64,000 nt of DNA from Mariniphaga sediminis (GTDB taxonomy: Bacteria; Bacteroidota; Bacteroidia; Bacteroidales; Prolixibacteraceae), in contig NZ_QWET01000005.1 in the NCBI RefSeq assembly GCF_003573545.1, forward strand, positions 124,001-188,000. The letters are read 5' to 3'. This document shows positions 23,201-29,779 of this stretch, one piece after another. Every line of letters starts with the position of its first letter. Position 1 is the stretch's first letter. The translations under genes were made by a program, and so were the position numbers. Below the pieces are notes generated by a model that saw only the letters and a list, made by a program, of their open reading frames with translations, was not told the DNA's origin and did not search any database.

Positions 23201-24102
23201 ATGAGCCGGTGGATGTGAGTGTGCTGGCCAACGATTCTGATCCGGGCGGCGCCCTTGATACCACTTCCCTGATAGTAGTCAGCCAGCCATCTTATGGAAC
23301 GGCAATCGTTTCCCCGGCAACGGGAATTATCGAATATACACCAGATGCCGGATTCTTTGGGTATGATACACTGACTTATGCTGTTTGTGACAACGGGGTT
23401 CCATGTGGCCCGATGTGTGACACGGCACAGGTTATCATAGATGTTAAGGAGCCAAACAATCCTCCGGTTGCTGTGAACGACTCCTTTACGGTGATGTGTT
23501 ATCCGCTTATTGAATACCTGTTGAACAACGACTACGATCCGGATGGCGACAACCTGCAGATTATTACCTGGCCGATGTTGGATGTACAGCATGGCACGGT
23601 CACTATCGAAAATGACGGTGCATTCATTTATATGCCGGATGAAGGTTTCGTGGGGATTGACAGCTTTATTTACCGCGTTTGTGATGATGGATTCCCCATG
23701 TTGTGTGATGAGGCGCTGGTATGGATAAATGTGTTGCCAGAGGCTGACTGTGGCGGCTTGCCCGGAGATGAGGACGATATTGATACCGAATGTGCCTTGT
23801 TTATACCCGAAGGTTTTTCACCCAATGGTGATGGAGTACACGATTTCTTCCAGGTATACTGTATCGAAAAATATCCGAATGCGATTATGCGGATTTTCGA
23901 CCGGGCTGGAAATAAACTTTTTGAAAAACATAACTACGGTAACATGGACTACTGGGGGTCTGATGAGAATGCCTGGTGGTGGGGTACTTCGGAAAATAAA
24001 CGGATATTGGGAAGAGGAACGCTGCCTGCCGGCACTTACCTTTATGTTTTTGAACTGGGTACAGGAGAGGTGCGTACCGGAACGGTGATGATTGCATACT
24101 AA
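14284..24102 (+). CDS. Giant T9SS type B (gliding-motility-associated) repeat adhesin
   Basis: 3272 residues. The start is TTG: the frame has a stop at 14263 and no ATG before the signal peptide (MKRFRY, hydrophobic core, cleavage near SLAAAQ). Order: PKD/Ig-like region to about 210; SprB-like repeats (about 215-610); a 21-copy array of 52-residue units (about 695-1786; core FVWNDSTYTAFGTYTN, two Cys each); two to three diverged units; PKD and SprB modules; HYR-like modules (about 2195-2540); six 69-residue units (about 2541-2955; opening EFDPIGPLC); two Big/cadherin-like domains (VLANDSDPGG, LNNDYDPDGD); and a terminal CTD (FSPNGDGVHDFF...RIFDRAGNKLFE...GTYLYVFE) of the TIGR04131 type that directs secretion and surface attachment. 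A SprB-like filamentous adhesin is the best guess. Confidence 0.92.
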   Translation: MKRFRYILTMLLLAVASLAAAQDYYVIDSVCVGANRYYRIDGEKGSTYDWHLKDTIAGTEITIPNPAGTAFTDVRSPGDTIWGSEVNILWDNPGIYLLYTYHYSSFGCDTLEQGLVKVYEAPGAVAGLDQTVCLAEPILLTGDTAVNYSKLEWATRGDGTFDATDRLHPIYYPGTNDSISGSVTLLLTAYGLAENSTCTPAVDSVTFLFSNPQIAFNVNNVLCFNESSAWVKAEVTDGAPPYSFDWTGPDGFTSTGDSIFSLITGTYILTITDANGCTNIDSVAVTQPEELIVLIDSVGHVNCYEGKDGLARATASGGTGSLSYEWNTVPVQNTPVATNLSAGEYIVTVTDENGCVATDTVEVLQPDELIAIIDSVGNVNCFGGDDGFARVSVLGGTAGYFYEWSTVPVQDSSVALNLTAGEYSVIVTDSLGCVAWDTIQITEPDSLVLTAIAIESRCNGNKPGSIDLTVSGGTPYPTAPYYEYEWRDSTGVIATTEDLSGLAGDMLYTVVVKDANGCLDSLEVFIDEEKNINLALTVDSVNCFGESTWAIHTIVSQGKKPYTYKWNTGDNSAELIDISAGFYRVTVEDDWGCTATDSVLLVDPPLLVAGITPDSAEICEGDVIQMNGNPVGGTGVYTHLWSGTGATYLSAVDIVDPVFSGATAGVYELIYAVTDENGCFANDTSSVTVWPNTYSVTDTFLCAPELPFVWNDSTYTAFGTYTNIIPNAAGCDSVMTLNIFELPATASVTDTFICAPELPFVWNDSTYTAFGTYTNIIPNAVGCDSVMTLNIFELPATASVTDTFICSPELPFVWNDSTYTAFGTYTNVIPNAAGCDSVMTLNIYELPTTTSVTDTFICAPELPFVWNDSTYTAFGTYTNIIPNAAGCDSVMTLNIYELPATTSVTDTFICSPDLPFVWNDSTYTAFGTYTNVIPNAAGCDSVMTLNIYELPATTSVTDTFICAPELPFVWNDSTYTAFGTYTNIIPNAAGCDSVMTLNIYELPATTSVTDTFICSPELPFVWNDSTYTAFGTYTNIIPNEVGCDSVMTLNIYELPATTSVTDAFICSPELPFVWNDSTYTAFGTYTNIIPNTAGCDSVMTLNIYELPATTSVTDTFICSPELPFVWNDSTYTAFGTYTNIIPNTAGCDSVMTLNIYELPATTSVTDTFICSPELPILWNDSTYTDFGTYTNIIPNTAGCDSVMTLNIYELPATTSVTDTFICSPELPIVWNDSTYTTFGTYTNIIPNAAGCDSVMTLNIYELPATTSITDTFICAPELPFVWNDSTYTAFGIYTNIIPNAAGCDSVMTLNIYELPATTSVTDTFICSPELPFVWNDSTYTAFGTYTNIIPNAAGCDSVMTLNIYELPATTSVTDTFICSPELPFVWNDSTYTAFGTYTNIIPNAAGCDSVMTLNIYELPATTSVTDTFICAPEFPIVWNDSTYTAFGTYTNIIPNAAGCDSVMTLNIYELPATTSVTDTFICAPEFPIVWNDSTYTAFGTYTNIIPNAAGCDSVMTLNIYELPATTSVTDTFICAPGFPIVWNDSTYTAFGTYTNIIPNAAGCDSVMTLNIYELPATTSITDTFICAPEFPIVWNDSTYTAFGTYTNIIPNAAGCDSVMTLNIHELPATTSVTDTFICAPELPFVWNDSTYTAFGTYTNIIPNAAGCDSVMTLNIYELPATTSVTDTFICAPEFPIVWNDSTYTAFGTYTNVIPNAAGCDSVMTLNIFELPATTSVTDTFICAPELPIIWNDSTYTAFGTYTNIIPNAAGCDSVMTLNIYELPATTSTSDTTLCEGAPSFTWNSQIITTDHDSIYQETLINAAGCDSLLMLNVTVLPATMSASDTTLCKGAPSFVWNSQMVTSDHDSIYQETLVNAQGCDSLLTLNVHIITGTFAEVFESACDSFIWVAGDGNTYYNSGIYDYISANANGCDDTLRLNLTVVPGVDVSVSIAADKTDVIEGEQVTLTATPDNGGTNPVYVWFVNGVEVPGETTATYTYTPEDGDEVYVTLTSDLDCASPVPAVSDIVVITLLPPAIITVVPDVTHVECYGYSTGAIELTVSDGTEPYSYVWSNGETTRDIYGLAAGIYTVTVTDLVNTTETISIEVTEPDSLKLTFTKVDVDGSPDPIGSIDLTVTGGTGPYTYEWMGPNGFTSTDEDINNLETGNYNVFVTDANACTELLSVTIAGYGMSCPPLIVIDCGLDEMPAPYATLAEYEAAGGFAKSTYDLVEESFTQVGADVSDGETCPETITRKYSIENVNGDVMTCEQLLIIRDVTPPTMTVTRKTFQCRGDIPAVYTNIAQFRANGGYAEDECLLDESSFRITGESTGGSCPETIVRFYEVKDMCGNAAEAREIIVIDDKIPPRVYRAPDDILTDCLIPQPYLNYNEFVAAGGFVIENCDVFTMEYIGDSKPSGDGCPATIIRTYRFTDNCDNYADYEQKIIINDTIPPVISCPDNVSFNATIDDLESLTGLPLSETEQQISLADTAALGISVFDNCEMEVTYRDEVTGSCPSFITRTFTVYDGCSNVDLCTQQIEMLLVANPEFDPIGPLCLNTIPPALPDVSLNGISGTWDPATIETSVTGIFTYTFTPDPDECASVFTMEIEIVDEIIPVFVQIGPLCVDAVPPPLPTVSTNGITGSWNPSVIETSVIGIFPYTFTPDNGQCAVPVTMEIEITDEITPEFDPLGPFCVGTVPPPLPTISVNGITGTWNPSVIETSVAGVFPYTFTPDGNTCAVPFTMEIEITEYIVPVFDPIGPICQFDVPPPLPATDLNGITGTWSPDVISTDVPGFYDFVFTPDGSYECAESVTITVEINTVIIPQFNTIDPMCQYEEPPLLPDANFNGVTGSWNPSEISTDEPGIFPYVFTPDAGFHCAYTDTIFVEVLPQVVPEFDPIGPLCIDEVPPSLPDTDINGITGTWLPDTIITSVPGIFELVFTPEAGIDCAINDTLVVVVKNNTPPDAVDDDVITQQDEPVDVSVLANDSDPGGALDTTSLIVVSQPSYGTAIVSPATGIIEYTPDAGFFGYDTLTYAVCDNGVPCGPMCDTAQVIIDVKEPNNPPVAVNDSFTVMCYPLIEYLLNNDYDPDGDNLQIITWPMLDVQHGTVTIENDGAFIYMPDEGFVGIDSFIYRVCDDGFPMLCDEALVWINVLPEADCGGLPGDEDDIDTECALFIPEGFSPNGDGVHDFFQVYCIEKYPNAIMRIFDRAGNKLFEKHNYGNMDYWGSDENAWWWGTSENKRILGRGTLPAGTYLYVFELGTGEVRTGTVMIAY
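16366..19641 (+). repeat. 156-bp coding tandem array, 21 units
   Basis: The unit boundary word ag(c/t)gt(c/g/a)ac recurs every 156 bp (for example 16833 and 16989), and 3276 bp equals exactly 21 units of 52 codons. Differences are mostly silent, with a few swaps such as FVWND/IVWND and CAPEL/CSPEL/CAPEF. Two further diverged units (TLCxGAPSF) follow to about 19950. Confidence 0.9.
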
Positions 24103-24293
24103 GCAAGCTTTTTTTAACTTTTCGGAATCCAACGGGTTCTGGCTGAAGGAGGTGCTTCTGACGACCAGTTGCAAAACTGTGGGCGTCAGAACCTAATGAC
24201 TGGTTTTTAAAGTATCGAAGTCCGGGAAGAAAGCATCTGTTGAAAAAGTAACATCGAATGTACAGGGTTTAAACCAGGCAGGGGCAGGCTGGA

Positions 24294-25004
24294 CTACCCG
24301 TTTTTTCTTCCTGTCTCGAGCTTGGTCGTCACTTCTCGTCGCACACGGGGATGGAGCCGTTCCCAGTGTTTTTTTATGAAGTTTTCAACTGCCCGTTTAT
24401 CCGATTTGGAGAGTTCCCGCAACGCCCACGAAAGGGCCTTTACAACCATGTCATCACGATCGTTTACCACCTTCTCGCAGATCATCAGGGTCCGTTGAGG
24501 ATCCCCGGTTCCTCCTTTCGAACGAAGGTTAAGTGGGATCGTGCAAACAACAGCAGCACGGCGTCGCCAGCGGTTGTCGCTTTTCAGCCATTCCGTAATG
24601 TGCGAATTGGACAAAGTTCCCTCTCGCCAGTGCCAGCCGGCAATCATGGTGCAATAGGTGTCTGTAGATGCCCAGTTGTCGAGTGTGCTCCCCAGCATTA
24701 GTATCTGTTCCGGGGTTAAACCTTTTAGTGCATTCTTATTCTTCCACAGTAATTCATAAGCCAGGATCTGGCACTCAAAAATTCCTTTTTTAGTAAGTAA
24801 AATACAGAGTTCATTCCATTGTTCCGGGGTAAAGTCATACAAAATGCTGCTCCAGTTTTTTGCAACCGTTTTCAGCCTTGGCGCACTCACCCCCAGTCGT
24901 TTCATGCTGGTAGTGAAAGAAGGTACCCCTAACGTATTGTGACGGGCTGCCGCGAATTTTTTTAAATCCTCAAGTATCAGATCAATTATTTCTGCATTGG
25001 TCAT
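24294..25004 (-). CDS. DNA alkylation repair protein, AlkD-like HEAT-repeat glycosylase
   Basis: 236 residues, cytoplasmic, no signal peptide. The sequence is all-helical with repeat-like WxxxL patterns. The central TLDNWASTD segment matches the conserved W...D region of the AlkD family (Asp is the catalytic residue in characterised members), and RWRRRAAVV matches the following Arg helix. In that family the protein excises 3-methyladenine and 7-methylguanine by recognising distorted DNA without base flipping. Convergent with the giant adhesin gene; stands alone. Confidence 0.85.
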   Translation of the reverse strand: MTNAEIIDLILEDLKKFAAARHNTLGVPSFTTSMKRLGVSAPRLKTVAKNWSSILYDFTPEQWNELCILLTKKGIFECQILAYELLWKNKNALKGLTPEQILMLGSTLDNWASTDTYCTMIAGWHWREGTLSNSHITEWLKSDNRWRRRAAVVCTIPLNLRSKGGTGDPQRTLMICEKVVNDRDDMVVKALSWALRELSKSDKRAVENFIKKHWERLHPRVRREVTTKLETGRKNG

Positions 25005-25122
25005 CTTACAGATAGTGTAATTTTGACTTCTGTAAAAATAAAAAACTTTTCAGCGTTGTTTCCATTTTTAAGAAACCGCTAACTTTATACCATGTTTTTA
25101 CCTTTTAAAAAGTTTTAAAACA

Positions 25123-26727
25123 ATGAATCTTGTCCGATCTTATCTGGTATTTCTGTTGTTTGTCCTTTTCGTTTTGACAGGTTGCCAGCCGAACCCAGAA
25201 CAACTTAGGCGCCCCAATATTTTATTTGCCATTGCAGATGACGCCTCGTGGAAACATTTTGGTGCTTACGGGTGCAACTGGGTGAAAACCCCGGCATTTG
25301 ATCGGGTGGCCGGGCAGGGGATTCTGTTCACCCGGGCATACACTCCCAATGCCAAGTGCGCTCCTTCGCGGGCTTGTATTTTATCTGGTCGAAATAGTTG
25401 GCAGTTGGAAGAGGCAGCCAATCATTCTCCTCTTTTTCCAACCCAATTTAAAACGTATGCGGAAGCGCTGGCAGAACACGGCTATTGGGTGGGCAGCGTG
25501 GCCAAAGGTTGGGCTCCCGGAGACCCCGGTGAAATAGATGGAAAAAAACGAGAACTTACCGGGCCTAAATTTGATGAATTCAAAACCGAACCTCCGGCAA
25601 AGTTTATTTCCAATAACGATTATGCCAAAAATTTCGAGTCTTTTCTGGAAGCGCGGCCCGAAGGACAACCTTTTTGTTTCTGGTATGGCAGTACCGAGCC
25701 ACACCGGCGTTATGAATTTGAAGCAGGTATCAGAAAAGGTGGAAAAAACCTTAGTGAGATTGATGAAGTCCCGGCATTCTGGCCCGATGTAGACACCATA
25801 CGAACAGACCTGCTTGATTATGCTTTTGAAATTGAATATTTCGACAGCCACCTGCAAAAAATGTTGGAGAAACTGGAAGAGATCGGCGAATTGGAAAACA
25901 CCCTGGTCATTGTAACGGCAGATAACGGAATGCCTTTCCCGCGTATTAAAGGACAGGTATATGAATATTCGAACCATTTGCCTTTGGCGGTGATGTGGCC
26001 TGACGGGATAAAAAATCCGGGACGTGTGGTACATGACTTTGTGAATTTTATTGACTTTGCCCCTACTTATCTCGAACTGGCCGGGGTGACTGCCGAAGAG
26101 GCCGGAATGCAACCGGTTACCGGGAAAAGTTTAACGGATATATTTTATTCTGAGAAGGAAGGGATCGTCGTCCCGGAACGGGACTTTGTACTGGTGGGGA
26201 AGGAGCGTCACGATGTGGGGCGCCCAAACGATCAGGGGTACCCGGTACGCGGAATCATCAGGGGGGATCACCTTTATCTGCGCAACTTTAAGCCCGAACG
26301 CTGGCCCAAAGGAAATCCCGAAACCGGGTACCTCAATTGTGATGGTAGTCCCACTAAAACCTACATATTAGATACCCGGCGGAAAAAAGGTATTATCGGA
26401 TACTGGCAACTAAACTTTGGAAAACGTGTTGCCGAGGAACTTTACAACATTACGGATGATCCTTACTGTATGAATAACCTGGCAGGGGAGGACGATTTTT
26501 CAGAGTTGAAGGCCCGACTGGCAGAGGAAATGCTGCAAAGACTTACAGAACAAAACGATCCCCGTGTTCTGGGGAACGGTGATGTTTTTGAAAATTATCC
26601 ATACAATGGGGCGGTACAAAATTATTATAACAGATATATGGCCGGAGAAAAAGTTCCAGCCGGCTGGATAAACCAACCCGATTACGATACAGATCTGATG
26701 GATTCCGTTCCCCCGGTTGATTTGTGA
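25123..26727 (+). CDS. Sulfatase lipoprotein (S1 family, Cys-type)
   Basis: 534 residues. A lipoprotein signal peptide ends at LTGC (Cys21), so it should sit on a membrane outside the cytoplasm. The alkaline-phosphatase-fold core begins at [12 protein letters not shown] (metal-binding Asp39/Asp40). The sulfatase signature [12 protein letters not shown] places the residue to be converted to formylglycine at Cys79. [11 protein letters not shown] is the second conserved metal/active-site block. Overall resemblance is to N-sulfoglucosamine sulfohydrolase-like S1 sulfatases, though the substrate is not determinable. Cys-type sulfatases in Bacteroidota need an anaerobic sulfatase-maturating enzyme, which is not in this window. 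Confidence 0.88.
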   Translation: MNLVRSYLVFLLFVLFVLTGCQPNPEQLRRPNILFAIADDASWKHFGAYGCNWVKTPAFDRVAGQGILFTRAYTPNAKCAPSRACILSGRNSWQLEEAANHSPLFPTQFKTYAEALAEHGYWVGSVAKGWAPGDPGEIDGKKRELTGPKFDEFKTEPPAKFISNNDYAKNFESFLEARPEGQPFCFWYGSTEPHRRYEFEAGIRKGGKNLSEIDEVPAFWPDVDTIRTDLLDYAFEIEYFDSHLQKMLEKLEEIGELENTLVIVTADNGMPFPRIKGQVYEYSNHLPLAVMWPDGIKNPGRVVHDFVNFIDFAPTYLELAGVTAEEAGMQPVTGKSLTDIFYSEKEGIVVPERDFVLVGKERHDVGRPNDQGYPVRGIIRGDHLYLRNFKPERWPKGNPETGYLNCDGSPTKTYILDTRRKKGIIGYWQLNFGKRVAEELYNITDDPYCMNNLAGEDDFSELKARLAEEMLQRLTEQNDPRVLGNGDVFENYPYNGAVQNYYNRYMAGEKVPAGWINQPDYDTDLMDSVPPVDL

Positions 26728-26855
26728 AGTGAGAATTTATATCGGGTGGGAATTTGTTCCCATTCTGATGGCGGGGTGTTTATCTCGGCAAGCCTGAGAG
26801 TGAGTTGCCCGGCCTGATATCGTTGAAGCTAACGTTGTATAAAAAGTAATCTGAA

Positions 26856-27464
26856 ATGGATGAACCGTTATTAAAATATTTTAAGGAAGGAGTGATGGAA
26901 GCCGGTTGCGATGAAGCCGGACGTGGATGCCTGGCCGGACCGGTCGTGGCTGCAGCAGTGATTCTTCCTTCAGGTTTTGAAAACAACCTGCTGAACGATT
27001 CTAAAAAACTATCGGAGAAGCAACGGCAAAAACTTCGTCCCATCATTGAAGAAGAAGCGCTGGCCTGGGCGGTAGAAATGGTTTCCAACGAGGAAATTGA
27101 CCAGGTTAATATTCTGAATGCCTCTTTTCTGGCAATGAACCGGGCAGTGCAAAAACTGAAAGTGATTCCGGAACATCTGCTCATCGACGGGAACCGTTTT
27201 CGACCGCAGTCGCACATCCCATTCACCTGCATGATAAAAGGCGACGGGCGTTTTTATTCCATTGCCGCCGCTTCGGTGCTGGCAAAAACATACCGCGATG
27301 AGTGGATGGAAAAAATTCATGGGGAATATCCTCAATATGACTGGGCCAAAAACAAAGGATATCCAACCAAAAAGCACCGCGCAGCTATTTCGGAGTTTGG
27401 TATAACGAAATACCATCGCCTGTCATTCAGGTTGTTAAATGAGCAGTTGAAATTGGAATTTTAA
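26856..27464 (+). CDS. rnhB: Ribonuclease HII
   Basis: 202 residues, the usual length. The catalytic block [18 protein letters not shown] gives the first Asp/Glu pair (about residues 19-20); LLIDGNRF supplies the next Asp, and KTYRDEWM plus the final KHRAAI segment are typical. It cuts the RNA strand of RNA-DNA hybrids and removes misincorporated ribonucleotides in the cytoplasm. ATG start at 26856; single gene. Confidence 0.95.
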   Translation: MDEPLLKYFKEGVMEAGCDEAGRGCLAGPVVAAAVILPSGFENNLLNDSKKLSEKQRQKLRPIIEEEALAWAVEMVSNEEIDQVNILNASFLAMNRAVQKLKVIPEHLLIDGNRFRPQSHIPFTCMIKGDGRFYSIAAASVLAKTYRDEWMEKIHGEYPQYDWAKNKGYPTKKHRAAISEFGITKYHRLSFRLLNEQLKLEF

Positions 27465-27847
27465 AATGACTGCATTAATTCTACGGAGTATTGTCTTTTA
27501 TTTTCAATGATTTGAACATAGCGTTTGACAATGTTTATACTATGTGGCATTGTCATTGGTCCGTTTTATAGGTATTCAGTTGAATTCGTCCCTTATTTCC
27601 TCATTTTTTTTGTAACGGTGTTTGTTAGTGGTGTTGTTCCGGAGTGGTACTGCAAGTGTCTAAAATCGGGGCAGTGTCCCTTTTTGAATATTTCTATCCC
27701 TATTTGGGTCGCATTCCAATTATTGGCTTTGTGTTAAGGTTTTGTTTGTGAGTGTTTTATGATTTTGGCATTCGTGTTGTTTTACGTTTGGCACGCTTGG
27801 AAGATTGAAATAAAAAATTTATAAACGATTAAAAAAAACACAAAATC
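27465..27847. other. Intergenic leader, candidate -7 element only
   Basis: 383 bases rich in T and G on the + strand. TACGTTTG at 27783-27790 matches the Bacteroidota -7 element but has no TTG at the right distance upstream. A 70-codon frame at 27525-27737 is Val/Phe-rich, without ribosome-site or family support, and is not called. Nothing else recognised. Confidence 0.4.
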
Positions 27848-28438
27848 ATGAAAAAGTTATCAGTAATTATCGCAACCGTTTTATTTTCTTTTGGAGCAGC
27901 AAACGCAGTAGTCCCAACAGGCGACGACACGAACGAAGCTTCTCACGATGTAGCAATTTCCATCCCTACCATAGCTCTTGTAGATGTTGAAGGTTCAGAC
28001 GGCAACGAAGCCGGAACGATTAATCTTACGCCAGATGTCAGCGCTTTGGAAGCTGGTGCGGCCGTTGATTTCGGTTCAGCTACCAATAACAGTTTGTGGT
28101 TGAACTATACTTCGATTATCGGTTCCGACCAGGATGAACGCAGCATAACCGCAGAACTTACAGGAACACTTCCTGCAGGGGTAAGCCTTAAGTTAACTGC
28201 CGGAACAGTTTCAACCGGTAATGGCAACCGGGGAAGTTCAGCAGGAGAGATTTCCTTAACATCTTCGGCCCAGGATTTGGTTACCGGAATTGGAAGCTGT
28301 TACACCGAGTCAGGTTACGAAAAAGGACACCAGTTGACTTATCAACTCGACATGAACAATGACAGCTATGCTGACCTGGCTTCCGGTTCATACGATGTAA
28401 CAGTTATTTACACGATTACCGGCGACGACGAAGATTAA
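27848..28438 (+). CDS. Small secreted beta-rich protein, unknown function
   Basis: 196 residues. Signal peptide MKKLSVIIATVLFSFGAANA. The mature chain is acidic with alternating beta pattern; IPTIALVDVEG near the start and SYDVTVIYTITGDD at the end frame the domain, a layout seen in pilin-like, WxL-like or spore-coat-U-like domains, but no confident family match. Only one cysteine in the mature protein. It is followed 28 bases on by a strong terminator, so it is a monocistronic, probably well-expressed gene. Confidence 0.75.
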   Translation: MKKLSVIIATVLFSFGAANAVVPTGDDTNEASHDVAISIPTIALVDVEGSDGNEAGTINLTPDVSALEAGAAVDFGSATNNSLWLNYTSIIGSDQDERSITAELTGTLPAGVSLKLTAGTVSTGNGNRGSSAGEISLTSSAQDLVTGIGSCYTESGYEKGHQLTYQLDMNNDSYADLASGSYDVTVIYTITGDDED

Positions 28439-28466
28439 AAAGATTTAAAAGAATATTCCATACATG

Positions 28467-28495
28467 AGCAGGCCAAAGCGCCTGCTTTTTTATTT
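28467..28495 (+). terminator. Rho-independent terminator
   Basis: A 7-bp perfect stem agcaggc/gcctgct with a 6-base loop, followed by TTTTTTATTTT; closes the small secreted-protein gene. Confidence 0.85.
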
Positions 28496-28564
28496 TAATG
28501 GGAGTAGGTTTTTGCTTTTGGACATCTTGTTTTTTTTATCCACCCACTTTTTCGCATAAATTAC

Positions 28565-29248
28565 GGCTCACCCGAAAAATCCGGTGGAGTAATCTGTTTT
28601 CAGATACATTTTCCATCAATATTTTTATGCCTTATCAGGCCGATTTTACTCTTTGGCTTAGCCCAAAGAGTAAACAGAAAACCCAAGGCTGCGTTCGCTT
28701 CACTCGGAAAAACTACGTGTTGCCGGCTAAAATTACTGAAACTCGTCGTACCTCCTCAAACAGCAGTAATTTTTTAACGCCGTGCTCACTTGTTTTCCGG
28801 CTCACCGACCGAGGCCATCGCTCCGATGTATTAGCCATAAATGTTCGTATGTTGACCAGCCTATTCTATCAATTTCTGACTTCGGTTTATAAGTGAGCTA
28901 TACCTGATGCGGGCTCTGTCAAAATTCCGTCAGTCGGGCTAGTTCACTACATTGAAAAAACGCAAAGGTTAATTTTGACTTGATTCTTTTTGCTTCGTTT
29001 TTCTCATCCAAAGGAGAAAAATGAAGTGGGGATTGGGGCAAAGCCCCAAACAAGTGGATAACCAGTCTGTTGTTATGAATAGTGTTTTGCAGGTAAAGTT
29101 TCTTGCATTGAACTCACATTGTTTCGTGAGATCTGATCACACCTTCAAAGTTAGTTTTGGGAGAATTTTAAGGTAGAAAAAAAGTTAAATGAATATTGAA
29201 GGTTAAGCGTGATTACTTTTTTACTCCACCGGATTTTCAAAGTGAGCC
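28565..29248. mobile_element. 684-bp non-autonomous transposon-like element (MITE-like)
   Basis: The ends are 28-bp inverted repeats matching at 24 positions: left 28565-28592 begins GGCTCAC and shares AAAATCCGGTGGAGTAA with the reverse complement of 29221-29248. The element is flanked by an exact 8-bp direct repeat TAAATTAC (28557-28564 and 29249-29256), a target-site duplication. No transposase is present. Inside are a perfect 12-bp hairpin (28645-28674) and a second perfect hairpin at 29033-29049. GG ends, IR length and an AT-rich 8-bp duplication fit the ISL3 family (inference). A 132-codon frame at 28498-28896 crosses the left end and is not a gene. Confidence 0.8.
28645..28674. repeat. 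Perfect hairpin inside the MITE-like element
   Basis: Arms tttactctttgg and ccaaagagtaaa (12 bp, no mismatch) with a 6-base loop. Confidence 0.85.
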
Positions 29249-29286
29249 TAAATTACATATACAAAATATCTCATTTTGTAAAAATA

Positions 29287-29318
29287 AAAAAGGAGAGCTG
29301 AATCTCAACTCTCCTTTT
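29287..29318 (-). terminator. Terminator downstream of tRNA-fMet
   Basis: Stem aaggagag/ctctcctt with an 11-base loop; on the minus strand it is followed by a T tract. It lies just past the tRNA 3' end. Confidence 0.8.
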
Positions 29319-29320
29319 AT

Positions 29321-29396
<76 letters not shown>

Positions 29397-29440
29397 ATAT
29401 ATTTTGTATATTTTTATGCTATATCTCCAGAACGCGGCTG

Positions 29441-29471
29441 CAAATATAAACACTTTTTGGGAAACAACAAA
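29441..29471 (-). promoter_or_regulatory. Promoter of tRNA-fMet
   Basis: On the minus strand TTTG (29468-29471), 19 bases, then TATATTTG (29441-29448), an exact match to the Bacteroidota housekeeping consensus; about 45 bases upstream of the mature tRNA 5' end. Confidence 0.75.
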
Positions 29472-29779
29472 AAATGAAAAAGTTTTGTTTGCTCAGGTTA
29501 TCCCGGGTTCTTAAAAGTAATTAGGGGATGGCAGCTTATTGTGTTAAGAAACAGGATGAAGCAAAAAATGCTATAGAACAGAAAAAAATATCGTTTCAAA
29601 TTGGATGTGCATTGCAAAAAAAGACGTCAATTCTATTATGAATGAATAAATTGTGTGAAATAAATATAGAAAGGTGATTGATTCTAAATAAATGGATAAA
29701 ATAAAAATTGTCATTCATGCCTTTAATAAATTATTATTTTTGGACTTTTTAATTACTATTCCTTTTTCTAAAACCTTAA
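29472..29779. other. Intergenic, AT-rich
   Basis: Divergent gap between the tRNA and the cytochrome fusion. TATTTTTG at 29735-29742 matches a -7 element for the rightward gene, with a TTG 24 bases upstream (longer than ideal spacing). Nothing else recognised. Confidence 0.4.

Noticed and set aside
24156-24190. tRNA-like loop (ttgcaaa) with a 7-bp inverted repeat after the adhesin gene
   Set aside because: No acceptor stem, D-arm or T-arm can be drawn; the 7-bp inverted repeat is the only structure.
27525-27737. 70-codon hydrophobic frame before the small secreted protein
   Set aside because: Compositional T/G bias explains it; no ribosome site or family match.
28498-28896. 132-codon frame
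   Set aside because: It spans the left end of the transposon-like element and reads through a perfect hairpin.
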